A DNA stretch of 64,000 bases. Origin: Ceratodon purpureus. Lineage: Eukaryota; Streptophyta; Bryopsida; Pseudoditrichales; Ditrichaceae. Position numbers and translations under genes: made by a program. Positions 45,915-57,529 of the stretch are shown piece by piece (within the stretch, counting starts at the first letter, position 1; the number at the start of each line of letters is the position of its first letter). The notes beneath the pieces were generated by a model, which saw nothing but the letters and a program-made list of their open reading frames with translations, had not been told where the DNA came from and did not search any database. The stretch is taken from positions 12,588,041-12,652,040 of the forward strand of contig CM026428.1 in assembly GCA_014871385.1 (NCBI GenBank), written 5' to 3'.

Positions 45915-46245
45915 GTACTTTCTCAAATCTTATCTTACAAACCAAGGAGATAATCTATAATAGGTGTCCATTCCTCGGATCAAACCTGCTCACTCTGAAA
46001 AGCATAACCTGCAGCACAAGTGCCAAAAAGACTGCCATCATGATACAGCTCAACAAGGCAAATGGGTTTTCAAACGACAAGTATGACAACATTCTTCTCC
46101 GCTACCTCATCCCATAACATCGACTAAGCTTTTCTTTCAGCTCGTTGAACATGTCTACAGCTTGTTTTATGAACTTTTCACCAGCTTCCTCTGATGAAGC
46201 TGCTCTAATGGGCAACAATTGGACTCTCGTTTAGCCTGCAAAGTC
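45915..46245 (-). pseudogene. Unassigned coding-like fragment with one membrane segment
   Basis: On the minus strand, a frame reads AASSEEAGEKFIKQAVDMF and NELKEKLSRCYGMR, meets TAG, then continues in the same phase with FENPFALLSCIMMAVFLALV, a strongly hydrophobic helix, and stops after DPRNGHLL. It resembles the end of a captured host gene. I do not recognise the family. Confidence 0.3.
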
Positions 46246-47382
46246 ACAATACAACCTTCGAATCATTTTATTTTAAATTTAAAGAACTTGAATTAACAAA
46301 AATGTATTACTCAAAGCAAGATATTTACATTAATGAGGAGGCTAGGTGCGTACGGTTATAGTAATCGCAACTGATCGCACCTCGTCAATGAAACTTCCAG
46401 ATTCACAACAGTAGGATCAAATCCAAAACCACCACCAATCCATCCACGTCGTGCATCACTCCCTCAACTAAACCAAAGTGTCACTGTCACTCCCACAGTC
46501 ACGAGCAACTCAACCACATCAAAACTAAACTCACCAACCTACATTAGCACCACATCCCCGACCTCTAACAATCCAAATCCCTTCTTCCCAAGACTGGCCC
46601 TGCCTCATGACTGAAACAGAATACACTGATATGATTAGTGTCGACGAGTCTCCAACTAGTGGTGGTCGATGTGGTAGAAAGGAAGCTACAGATGGAGAAG
46701 GAACGTTTGACGGTGAGAGAGTGTAGAGGAAGGAAGGCGATGGATGCATGTCACTGTGGTGCCGGTCGGGGGCGATGACGAGAGGTGAGCGAGCGAGCTG
46801 TGGGCAAGTCGATGAGAGAGCCGTCGCGGTAGCTGTTGAGTGCAACGGCTACATGCGCCACTATTCAGATTTTGGTATCCTCGCCTCGGCGTCGTTCGGC
46901 ACCGAACAGGGCACGGACTGATCGAGCACGCACGGGCACGGACTTGTGGTAGACAATTAAATTTATGACGTAAATATTCTGAAGCATTTAATTATCAGTA
47001 AGATTATGCTTACCATCATCGATAGCCATCCAATTGCAAAACATTGTCATTGTCATTTACTTCACACCAATGCGTTCACAAATTTAATCAACATTTTGCT
47101 TGTTTGGTACAGAACGGGCTAGATTAGTTCATTAGAGATCTGATTTAATCAATGAGCACAAATAAATTACACGCAAAAATCACATCAGTTTGGAACATAC
47201 CCATATAATATCATCAAAGTAGTAGAGTAATGGTGTGAATTTGATTAGTATGTTCTTACCAAGGCTACCTTGTATAAGGACTAGAGTATTGAGATCCTTG
47301 TTACTCTCTACAAACATATCTTCAATTCATGTTCACACATATGTTTATTTTCATTAGAAGCAATTCCAATCCAGTTTGCAGA
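46246..47382. other. Element B interior, no gene
   Basis: Two family-B palindromes (46894, 47102) are the only structure seen. Frames on both strands are short and compositionally unconvincing. Confidence 0.45.
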
Positions 47383-47720
47383 AGGTGACAAAATCAAGTC
47401 ATTGATGGTGTTCGGCACAGAACATGTCCAATTGGCAATACTTACCTCACTTTTTAGAAAGAATAGAAGTCAATATTAAAATGACTATCTTACCAATTTC
47501 TCCAAATACAAGGTGACAAAATCAAGTCAATGATGGTGTTCGGCACAGAACATGTCCAATTGGCAATACTTACCTCACTTTTTAGAAAGAATAGAAGTCA
47601 ATATTAAAATGACTATCTTACCAATTTCTCCAAATACAAGGTGACAAAATCAAGTCAATGATGGTGTTCGGCACAGAACATGTCCAATTGGCAATACTTA
47701 TCAACTACTAAGAAAGAACA
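47383..47720 (+). repeat. 128-129-bp tandem repeat carrying family-B palindromes
   Basis: Units start at about 47383, 47511 and 47639 with AGGTGACAAAATCAAGTCA. Each contains GTTCGGCACAGAAC, CAATTGGCAATACTTA and a 3' part ending TTTCTCCAAATAC. The first two units are nearly identical; the third diverges after about 65 bp. Confidence 0.9.
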
Positions 47721-49481
47721 GAAGTCCATATTGAAATGAGGAACTTACTGATTTCTCCATATTGAGTTGAGGCGTGCATCAAATATATACACGTCAGTTA
47801 CTTGTTCGGCACAGAACACCCTTGATTAAATCAAATAAAACCCTTACTTGCTATTCTAAATAGAGATATATAACGTTTTCAACAAAAACTCGATCAATTT
47901 CAACTAAAACGACTCAATTTGAGCAATTTCTAGAGAATATGATAATCAAATTCCCTCATAGAACACCGTTCGGTGCAGAACTATACATGCAAGGTTAATT
48001 GTCCTAGCCTCCTTGCCTGATATTCTCCATATGCATGAGGAAATAAAGGTCATTGGTTAGCATCAATTTAAATTAAAAGGGAAGAAGGATCTTTGAGGCA
48101 ACCCCACATTTACACCACCTAAAAGATGAATTGCGTAATTGTATCTCAAGAAATACATGTTCGGCACAGAACGATACTTTTAGATGATAATTATTACTTT
48201 TCAAAGTCCACAATCTTAGAATAACATATGTTTCTCCATCATGTGTTTGGATATCCAACAACACGGCATTGACATGTTCGGCAACAAATAAGGGACCCAA
48301 TTCAAAATGTGAAGTAGAGCAGTAGAGCCCGCGACATTATTTTGATGTAAAGTACTACAACAAGATAAGCTTGGTTGGGTGAATGATGCTACATTGTCTG
48401 ATAAAATAAGTACTATTATTAAAAATGGTCCCATGGCCAACGTCTATGATTCAAAGATCCTAGTATTTGACTAGGAGCTTTTTCTAGAACAAAGAACCAT
48501 GTTCTGTACAGAACAACCTGCCAAGGTATGATGAGAATGATAGCACATTTCATATAAACAACATTTTGGACAGAGAGTCCTCTTCCCTTCTTCTATGCAT
48601 AAGGAAAAAAAAGTTAGTTGCTCTAGCAAAGACATCCTCTGTTGCAAGAGTAGACTCAGTCTGGCATTAAAGACGTAAAGAGTTCATACTTGAATGTAAA
48701 GAACCAAACAACCTTCGTCAACCTACCAAATGTAAATGCTAGAGTGAAGGAAACCAAATAATTCCAATCGTCACTCTAATTAGCACTAGACCCACAATGA
48801 AAAAGAAGAATGCAACATCCCACTCTAATTAACTCTAGACCCACAAATTATTTTTTTAGATGTTATTTAAATAATAGAGTGTAAGAATATTCTATGTGTC
48901 CCTTGAATGGAATATGGTAAAGAAATTTTAAAATAACATCCAGCCGCTTTAATTCCACTAAGTCATCAAAACATTTACTCATTTTTGATCTTCAAATGTA
49001 AGAGGCAAGGGTCGTTCTGTACAGAACATCCTTAGTCCATGAAGGTGTCTACGATTGTCACGTTCATTTCTGAGCCAAGACTTGCCTTGATTTGGAGCCT
49101 TGTGTATTTTGAAGAGCTGCCAAGCACTAAAGAACACCCTTTTGAATTTTAGTGTTCTGTAGATGCCGACCCTTGGGCCTTGTCTCTCACATTTGAAAAT
49201 AATAGTCACATTCACTTTTGTACCAAGCTTGGCTGATTTGGAATCTAGTGTTTCTTTGGAGAGCTGCATTAAATGTCCTTGGTAGGCAGTCTGTGCCAAA
49301 CAATGTTGGTGCCTCTAATTTTGACTCTAGTGTACATACTTTGTAGTCACTGGCTTTTGGGCATTTGCCTTCAACAATGTTCACATTGCACTTCCATCTA
49401 TTCTATATTATGCCAATCTTGCATTGTAATTAGTATATAATCATGTAGTCTAACTTGAATTTTATTCTTTGATTTCCAATC
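47721..49481. other. Element B interior with scattered family-B palindromes
   Basis: Palindromes lie at 47804, 47968, 48159, 48264, 48501 and 49014. No supported coding frame is present on either strand. Confidence 0.45.
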
Positions 49482-50680
49482 ATGGCTAACCGATTAGTTT
49501 CATTTCGGTTGTTGACCTCCTCTATTCCACTTATCCTTCTAGTCAATGAAGAGGGCATTGTTACTATTGATGACAGACTACTAGGTCTTAAGTTTCAACT
49601 ACATGAGTCTTCTTTGGTTGTAGAGAAGGTGGAATTTGGAGTTGATGGCTTTGTCTTGCGCACAATTTCATTTCACCACAGATAGGAAGAGTGACAATTA
49701 TCAATCATTTGATCCTCATGGTGATGATTCTTATGTGGTTTCTAAATCGCTGTCAAGAATTGTAATACCATAGTCATTATCATTGGATATACCATGTACC
49801 GTTTTAGTTGAGCTTGGTTTTGGTTGTCTTCACTATCAGTGCAATCAATAGAGAACAACCTCAATTACTACGCCCCTCTTTACTCCGATTGAGAAGTGTT
49901 CTTCAAAAGTTACCGTGACAGATACTACATAGACATCTACTGTGAGAATTTATGACTTAATTTATGCACTTGGAAATCATCGTGCGTCTAAGAGTGTTTT
50001 GAAGAGTGGAAATTTGGCAGCAATTTCCCACAACAAAATAAAATATCTTTTGGTTGAATACAACAAGAATGTGATATTTGAGTTGCCTTGTCTTCCTTGT
50101 GTAAATGAAAGAGATGCATGTATGCTTGATGGAATGGACAAAAGAAGCGATGGCGATGCTTGGACCAAGAGTGCAACAACATAGATCTTAGTTTCAAATT
50201 TGGCATTCTCATTTTAAGTAAGTGAAATGCCTTTGACATCTTCCACAACGTTAGAATCCTACATTCACTCACCTTGTTTGCAATGACAATTACAATGACA
50301 AGTATTGGAAAGGTTCCACTCATGAAATTTTGACTACTCGATCAACACCATTGTTGCTAAAGAGATGCTTTATGCTTTGTTGCTTTTGTAGGATAGCCCT
50401 TGTTTGCTTGAAGTTGTCCACGTATAAAATGTTTTATATTGTCTCTAGAAATCCTTGCATGATGATTGCTAATCATTTAGGAACCTATGATCATCTAGTT
50501 GTTAATGGAGAGTGTAGAGAGGTCCCAAAGGTCCTACAAGTCCATTTCAAGTTGTGCCACAACTGACGAAAATATCAAACCAAAACCTATGTTGATACCA
50601 CATTGGCCGCCATCAAAGCATGGTGGTTTTCATCTAGTGTTGTTGTTAAAAATCTTTATAAGCTCTACAACTAGATAATT
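49482..50680 (+). pseudogene. Fragmented coding-like stretch inside element B, unidentified
   Basis: Several plus-strand frames follow each other with stops between: LVSFRLLTSSIPLILLVNEE (49490s), RIYDLIYALGNHRASKSVLK with LVEYNKNVIFELPCLPCVNE (49942-50184), and a final VDTTLAAIKAWWFSSS segment near 50590. Codon composition looks protein-like. It could be the dead gene of element B, but no transposase motif is recognisable. Confidence 0.3.
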
Positions 50681-51447
50681 TTTTTGGTGTTTTTGCTATC
50701 ATCAATGGAGCTCTCTTCTTATTGGAGTAATCTATCAAGCATATTAAAAATTATTATTTCATTAAATTTGCATCTACATGTTCATTTATCAATTAGTAAT
50801 ACCTAATTATAAAAATGATGAACCTTAAAGTATACTAAGAGGGTGTATATAATATAAGTACTATATTTTGCCATTTTTATTGTTTACATAAACATATAAA
50901 TATTTATGCATATACATATGATACACTTTCATGTAAAATATACATTATATATATATATATATATATATATACAATCTATATTCCCATTTACATATGAATA
51001 GTAGTACTTTTTATACAAAGGATGAATTTTAAAGTATAATAAGAGGGTATATCAAATTAGCATACTATATTTTGCCATTTCTACTATTTACACACAATTA
51101 TTTATGAAATAAATATGACATTTTATAACTTGGTTAATACGACCCTATGATAAATATTTATATGATTTGATACAATAATTTTACATCCAATATTTATATC
51201 TAGTAAAACATCAAATATTCCATAATTCTATAAATAAATAAAGTGAAACTGTCATTAAAAAGTTGAGTGGAAGTTCTCTTTTGATTTTACCATAAGAAAT
51301 GACATAATGCGTCTAAGTTTAGAAAAACAATATGCCAATTAATAAGCGTTCTGCACGAACACCAATATTTTGCGTAAATAAAATAAAAAGTAAAACACTT
51401 ATTTCTATAATTATTGTTTATTTGGTTGAGACCATTTCAGACTGGAG
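50681..51447. other. AT-rich element B interior, no gene
   Basis: AT-rich sequence with one (TA)n run at 50948-50971 and two similar AAAGTATA(C/A)TAAGAGGGTATAT-like words about 200 bp apart. No gene is seen. Confidence 0.5.
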
Positions 51448-52306
51448 CAGATTCTATGTTCAGAAGAAAATAGTGTTCTGTACAGAACACCGTTTTGTTC
51501 TGTACAGAACAAAGGGATGTTCTGTACAGAACAGGGGATCTCCATGCCATACCATCACCATGCCATACCATCACATACCATACCATCCTATACCATCATC
51601 ATGCCATTGCCATAACATACCATCATCATTGGGGTCGGAGGGGTGTTATGTACAGAAGATGGGATCACCATGCCATAGCATCACCATGCCATAGCATCAC
51701 CATGTCATATCATCACCATGCCATAGCATGACCATGTCATATCATCACCATGTCATACCATCCCATAACATACCATATCACACCATCATCATGCCATCAC
51801 CATACCATACCATCATCATTGGGGTCGGAGGGGTGTTTTGTACAGAACAGGGGATCATTGTGTCGTACCATCACCATGCCATATAATCCATACCATACTA
51901 TTTCATACCATCCCATACCATCATCATGCCATCGCCATACCATACCTTCATCATGGGGGTCGGAGGGGGTTTGAAATGGACTGTTGAGGGCTTTGTTGCG
52001 TACCGAACAAGATTTAATAACCAAAATGCCCCGTTCGGCACAGAACACGCGGTTCGGAATCCACCAAGTTCACGGGCTTCAACTTGTATTCTCATTGTTT
52101 GAAGGATTATTCTTTTTCTTATAAGTGTATATGTCAAATGACGTAGCTCATGTTCCAAACAAGGTCTATATTTTTCTCAATTTGACTTTGAACTTCTAGT
52201 TACGACCAACACTGATTCTTTGTATTTTTTATTTTCGTTCTATACTACATGTTTGGCACAGAACGATCACAAACATGGGACCAAGTGTAGCTCCATAGTT
52301 TTTCAA
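51448..52306 (-). repeat. Right long inverted repeat of element B
   Basis: It is the counterpart of 40602-41162. Three perfect GTTCTGTACAGAAC copies stand 22 bp apart at 51475, 51497 and 51519. CCATACCATCACCATGCCAT-type repeats follow in two blocks (51540-51640 and 51660-51950), separated by a repeated GGGGTCGGAGGGGTGTT word. Confidence 0.8.
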
Positions 52307-52877
52307 TGGTATTTTGAATCATCAAAGTGTGTTCTATGTGGAACACCCTCTTTGTATGCATTTTTTTTCCATCGTCCATGTTTGTGTATTTGGAGTAGCT
52401 TTTAGCATAAATATTTTGTCTTCTTTTGGATTTGAAATGATTTTTTATCTGCACCGTTGGTCGGCACATAACAACGTACATGCTTCCATTTGAAATCATA
52501 CTTTTACATTTTACCATCCCTTTAAAGTACCATCTAATTTTCAAGCCATTACTAGTTTGTTTGTATATTGTGATATTAACATTAATTCTATTAGCTTTTA
52601 TGCGATTTCCTTCATTTAAAGGAGAGGCTTCTATTACCAACGTGCAATTTACTGGAGACGATACATAACAAATGGCTGTAAGGTTTACGATACATCTTGA
52701 AGGTGTAAAAGTACTTGGATCATCAAAGAGGAAATTAGATTTGGCCTCTAAAAGATGATTATGATGATCCTTATAGTTATGACAAAGTGAATTATACTCT
52801 TCCAAAGTTAGGGAAATAAATGATTTGTGAACAAAGCCATTTGTTGAAACAACATTCCAAGAGAAGGGGTCTTTCAC
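52245..52877 (-). other. 210-codon open frame crossing the right edge of element B
   Basis: The frame is long for such AT-rich DNA but shows no domain, and its last 20 codons lie in the inverted repeat. It may be chance or a remnant gene; I do not assign function. Confidence 0.2.
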
Positions 52878-52899
52878 CCACTATAGGCTCTGGAGAAGG

Positions 52900-53760
52900 A
52901 GTTGTAGTTACTCGCAATGGCCTACATGTTTGTGAAACTCCTTGTCATAACCTTTAGATTCGCGCATTGAATGGATTTTAGCTCAGTCCAAAGAAAAATA
53001 GAGAGGCTATAACGTAAAGGCAAGATATGCAATGCTCGCATGGCAAAGTATCGTAGAGCTTCCGGTGCACCAACATTCATAGGGCTTCAAAAGAAATTCA
53101 AATCTCAAGATACGAAGCAAAAGAAATTCTAGTTTTGTACCTCCAAACTAAACACTTAGGTGATGGGGAGTTGATCCAAGTATGTTTTGCATTATCCTAT
53201 TGTTTGTAATGTCTAGCCTGTAAAGCTTGGGACAAATTTATCACAAACATAGGTGGACGGATTGAGATCTGCAGGTTTTATGCTTGAGCAAGAATTCTAA
53301 ATCCCTCCCTCCCCCCTCTTCAAAGAGAACGTTGACAACAAGGATGACGCCCAATTTAAGGACATGGAAAATCAACAACCTTGCAATGCCTTTCATTGGA
53401 GCAATCCCTTCTCTTGTCCATCCGAGCCCCTTGATGGTCCAACACCTCCAAAGTCATCATAAGACTACTATCCAACAATTAGAGATGGTAAGAAATTCAA
53501 GAATGTCGTTGAATCTTCCTTTGAACATATTGCCAAATTCATCAAATCAAAGTCCATAGGATGCTCTCTGTCGTAAAATATGTCAAGGTTTTGTATCCAA
53601 GCTATGGAATTGTTGGCATGCTATCCGATAGATGTGATTTGGCGGCCTAATTTCTTTTTAGATTCAAAAGACTTTATATTGAAAGTTCTTAAAGGATGGA
53701 TAAGATTTCTTTATATAAACGTAGTGGTGGAATGTCTAAGATAGTCATACATATGTTTCA
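52900..53760 (+). pseudogene. Decayed unidentified coding region right of element B
   Basis: Coding-like pieces in one or two plus-strand frames are interrupted by stops: SSVQRKIERL, GKICNARMAKYRRASGAPTF, then KENVDNKDDAQFKDMENQQP, and a later MELLACYPIDVIWRPNFFLD and LKVLKGWIRFLYI. Composition suggests an old gene. The family is not recognised. Confidence 0.35.
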
Positions 53761-54831
53761 TTTTCCATTCCAATATTCATTGACAATTATTGTGAATTGG
53801 ATTTGATAGGAAGTTTGTGCCACTTAAAAAAACATCCTTTCATTATTTATTGTGAGACTTTTATAATCTGTGTCTTATTTTATATCCTATATATGCATGA
53901 CTTACACCTTCTATATGTACATTTGAAAACCACATGCTTGATACAATGGATGTAAATCATCCAAGGCAAGTTTTCTGTTACCATTAAAGCAAATTTTCAT
54001 TAAGTTGTCTTTACTATAATTAAAAAAATGTCATGAGCCATGAGCGTAAAAAGTATGCTCATGGCTTAAGGCTCATTGCTCACAGCTCATGTCATAGCCT
54101 CCCTCCATTTTTGTATTGAAAAACTAACCATAACAAGAAAACTCTCCGAGAAAAGCCACCGTCGACCACCGGTCGCCGAAACACAAACGCCCGGCCGCCC
54201 CCCAGTCGGCAAACAGGCTGGGTTCCGGAGAAGAGTGAAAACCATCCAGGTTTGGGCGATCAGATGGTGGGAGAGGACATTGCCGGAGTCGGAAACGCAA
54301 TCCCACGTCTAGGTTCGGTCTCCAACATCGCACTCATGATGCTGGAGATGAGCGCTGCTGGAGCACAGCTAGTATGGCGCCAGATGAGGCGATGTGGTAA
54401 CCAGGAGCGAATGCGCAAGCTCTGAAGGTACTAGTTTCAGACTCCGGGATGGCGTGATGTGCACTGAAGTTGGGGTAATCTGGTGGATCTCGCTGTGGTG
54501 GTTCTTATGCCAGGGTTAGAAACGGGTCTAGAAACTTTTGGGTCATGTGTTGAAGTTTTATGTGTCGCAAGGTTTGGGTCTCAGATCCAGAGTATGGATG
54601 TGTGTGGGATCAGGATTTAGGATTTAGGGCGATTTGTTTGAAGCTGGTGGCAGATCAGAGCTTGGGATGTTGGAGTTTTGAGATTTGGGCATAGCGAATG
54701 GAATGCCCATCTCGGAGTTTTAGGTGGGAGGCTGATGCATTTGGAGTGGTGTGGCAGGGTGGGATTGGAGTTCGTTTGTGCTTGAGAGGGAGGGAATTGG
54801 AGAGTGTGGCGTGGGGATAGGTTGGGAGGCA
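53761..54831. other. Intergenic DNA upstream of the kinase gene
   Basis: AT-rich at first, then GC-richer from 54130. The 15-mer CATGAGCCATGAGCG at 54032 repeats one at 38168, and is followed by an inverted GCTCATG-rich segment to 54091. The last 300 bp probably contain the kinase promoter and 5' UTR. Confidence 0.45.
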
Positions 54832-56658
54832 ATGGGGTGCACATGGTCAGGGCTGGATGCCCTAGTCGGAGCTGTTGGCAGCGGGGCGGAGGTGTGGGTG
54901 AACAAGCGACGGTTTCGGATTCAACGCCAGCTTGGGGAGGGAGGATTTGCGTTCGTGTATCTGGTCAGAGAGCAGCTCACTGAGCAGCAGCAGTGGAAGG
55001 ATGCGAAGGATCCGTCTCACTCTTCTGGTGCGTTAAATGCCATCTCTGCTTTCTCAGCTCGTGCTGCATTTTTTTCGTGTCCAACAGTAGTATCATAAGG
55101 AGATGTATATGGTATTTGATCTCAAACAGGGTTTTGAGGGGAAGAGAAGACTTCTTTTGTATTTCTCTTGGAATGGCAATTTTAGTGTAGCATTGAGCGC
55201 AAACCAAATAAATTCTTGGCGGGGATTGAATTTTGTGTACAGAAGATGGGATGTATGCGTTGAAGAAGGTACTGATCCAGTCTGACGAGCAGCTGGAATT
55301 GGTGAATAAGGAGATCGAAGTCTCTTCCCTTTTCGATCATCCCAATTTAATCCGTCTTCTGGAGCATTCAATTATCACTGTAAACGTACGTCAATGTTAT
55401 CCTACCATTTTGTTTGCTTCAGCCGTAATCTTTTGAGGATATCAAAGTTCTGCTAATGCCTTCAAAATTTCTGAGGTTGTGTGCTTGTGTACAGTCACCC
55501 GAAGCAACGTGGGGTCAAGAGGCTTACCTGCTGTTTCCAGTTTACCGAGACGGGACTGTGCTTGACCACTTAACTCGAATGCAGGAAGCGAAGACGTACT
55601 TCCCGACTATCACTGTCCTTCATATATTCCAACAAGTATGTGGTTTCTCCGATCACGAGTTTCTAGTTTCTTTTATTTTGCAGTCTACCAATACGCGCCT
55701 AAAGTTTTATCATAGGACTCTAGCTGGTCTAGAGAGGGTCGTATGTAACACTAGTCAATGAAACAGATCTGCGCAGGATTGAAGCACATGCATTCTCATG
55801 ACCCGCCGTATGCTCACAACGACTTGAAACCTGGAAACGTGTTGCTAACCCTTCCAAAGAATCAACCTCCGGTGGCAGTGATCATGGATTTCGGTAGCGC
55901 TGGACCTGCTCGAAGAGAGTTGCAAAATCGGAAGGAGGCAATGGCTGTCCAGGTATTATACCATTGCAAGAGAACATGTACTCTCACGTTTTGTTGGTTT
56001 TACGATTCATCTGTTAGAATTCTAGTTGATCAGATGGTAAGTCTCAAATATGAAACTCGAGAACGTCATCTTGTTGTGGCCCCTGACGATGTTTAGTATT
56101 TGTGATGCAGGAATGGGCTGCACAACATTGTACAGCTCCTTATAGAGCACCCGAGCTATGGGACCCTCCTAGCGAGTCAAGTTTAGATGAGCGCACAGAT
56201 ATTTGGGCTCTTGGGTGCACTCTCTATGCTCTTATGTAAGTCGAGATCTACTTCCTGATGTTTAGATCATCTGTAAACTTCGGTGATGACATTATTATGA
56301 TTTTGCTTTCAGAAAGAAGAGGAGAATGGCATTGTGAATTGCAATTTTTAGGGTATTGAAATCACAGTTGTTTGATAAAAGAATTGGTACACTGGTGTGC
56401 AGGTATGGTTTGTCTCCTTTCGAATACACGCTAGCTGAGCAAGGTGGGAGCTTACATCTGGCTGCATTAAGCGGAGTGGTGAAATGGCCTGCAGGTCCTA
56501 ACCCACCTTACCCTGAAACACTCCACCGGTTTGTTAGATGGATGCTGAATCCATCTGTTGCATCACGGCCTTTCATTCAAGACGTCTGCATTCATGTTGA
56601 TAAACTTATATCGAAGTTCGACACAGATGCTCGTGATCTTTGGCCAGCCCAGTCTTGA
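54832..56658 (+). CDS. STK16-like (NAK family) serine/threonine protein kinase
   Basis: Six exons join in frame: 54832-55027, 55242-55385, 55495-55635, 55767-55952, 56111-56235 and 56403-56658. The product is about 350 residues, almost all kinase domain. It shows QLGEGGFAFVYLV (Gly-rich loop), GMYALKKVLI (ATP Lys), EIEVSSLFDHPNLIRLL, AHNDLKPGNVLL (catalytic loop), VIMDFGSAGPAR (metal Asp), CTAPYRAPELWDPPS (APE) and DERTDIWALGCTLYALMYG. The WAAQHC-TAPYRAPEL pattern is characteristic of STK16/MPSK1. The catalytic loop has HND, not HRD; I believe plant members share this. The mammalian homologue is a lipid-modified Golgi kinase, and the plant role is not established. The short N-terminus MGC could be acylated (Gly2, Cys3), as in STK16. 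Confidence 0.88.
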
Positions 56659-57298
56659 TAGGTAGTAGTGTGTAGACTTGCAGACTAGATTCAATTTGCT
56701 TCTTAAGGCATTCAAATAAGTAGTTGTATGTGGACAACAGGTAGAGGGACGTTTATGGAAATGAGGGAGCCTTCTGCTCGGGATCATAGAATGAAATTGT
56801 GTTACCAAATTCTTATTCATAGTTTTATGGTGGGTCCAACCCCACATTGTCACCACATCCAGATACTGTCAAAGGTTATGAATTTGTATTTGTTACATGT
56901 AAAGCGGCTTTTAAGCATGACTACTTAAATACAATTTCTTCTTCGAACTCATACAGAGATACCAAAATCTCTACATTTTCTTCCTGTGCATTTCCACTCA
57001 GAAGCGAACTAAAGAGCATTTCCACTCAGAAATTAACAGGGGATCAGACATGACGCACAGAGAAAGTAATATCATGTATACATATTGCAGCGGTTGCATA
57101 ATTCAGAGTACAACTCGATCTGCTATAAGAGCGATATGAAAATCTAATTCCGGACATTCATTTGCTACAGAAATTCCTCACTTGTCTCGATTTCATAGCC
57201 AAAAGTAATCAAGAGTAGCACTGCACTAGGTGTGTTGAACCACAAGTCTTGGATCTGGCGATTGACAATAAATTGATGAACAATTCTGTTCTAGCAAG
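56659..57298. other. Convergent 3' flanks of the kinase and small-protein genes
   Basis: No independent gene is seen. The region lies between two converging genes and probably consists of their 3' UTRs. Confidence 0.45.
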
Positions 57299-57529
57299 TT
57301 ACAGACCCTCGTTTGAAATAAAGTTCTCCTTGGCTATGGCCTTCTCGTCCTCGACCTCGGGTCCATCAGAGTCATTACATGAGCGGCAGCAGCATATGGC
57401 AGCAGTCGCCGCAAGGCAACCCGCAACGAGCTTCTTCTTGATCTTGCCTCGACGCCCCGAAGGCATCCAGCTTCCACGTTGCGAATCGGTAGCCTTGTTG
57501 ACTCGATCGTAACGAAGTGACCCCTCCAT
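57299..57529 (-). CDS. Small Cys-rich membrane-type protein, 76 aa
   Basis: The frame from ATG 57529 encodes a basic N-terminus (MEGSLRYDRVNKATDSQRGS, then RRGKIKKK), a short hydrophobic helix LVAGCLAATAAICCC with clustered Cys, and an acidic tail. A splice acceptor-like GGCAG lies just upstream, so the 5' UTR may be spliced from 57.6-57.9 kb. The layout, with Cys at the end of a single membrane helix, recalls CYSTM-type plant peptides, but order and motif do not match well enough to name it. Confidence 0.4.
   Translation of the reverse strand: MEGSLRYDRVNKATDSQRGSWMPSGRRGKIKKKLVAGCLAATAAICCCRSCNDSDGPEVEDEKAIAKENFISNEGL

Larger units (their letters stand above)
40644..52264. repeat. Dispersed palindrome family B, GTTCKGYRCMGAAC
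   Basis: A 14-bp near-palindrome, perfect in its GTTCTGTACAGAAC form. Copies start at 40645, 40887, 41687, 42070, 42206, 46894, 47102, 47410, 47538, 47666, 47804, 47968, 48159, 48501, 49014, 51475, 51497, 51519, 51835, 52033 and 52251, some with one to three changes; looser copies are near 41124, 41180, 42247, 42346, 48264, 51342 and 51998. They occur in both long inverted repeats and between them. I saw none in the confident genes of the window. Confidence 0.85.
40602..52306. mobile_element. Element B: ~11.7 kb between long imperfect inverted repeats
   Basis: Segment 40602-41162 is the reverse complement of 51448-52306. From the outer ends both read TTGAAAAACTATGGAGC, the block with CTTGGTCCCATGTTTGTG, the block with TTTGAACTTC in inverse order, CACCAAG, AACCCCCTCCGACC, then a GGTATGG-type simple repeat and TTCTTCTGAACA. 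The right copy is longer because the simple repeat expanded. Outside these points similarity stops, though two weak palindromes (52329, 52461) lie just beyond the right edge. The interior has no intact gene. Long TIRs suggest a non-autonomous DNA transposon; an inverted segmental duplication is the alternative. No target duplication was identified. Confidence 0.65.

Noticed and set aside
51475..51532. Steroid-receptor-type response elements
   Set aside because: The half-site AGAACA resembles them, but the context is a plant mobile element and plants lack such receptors.
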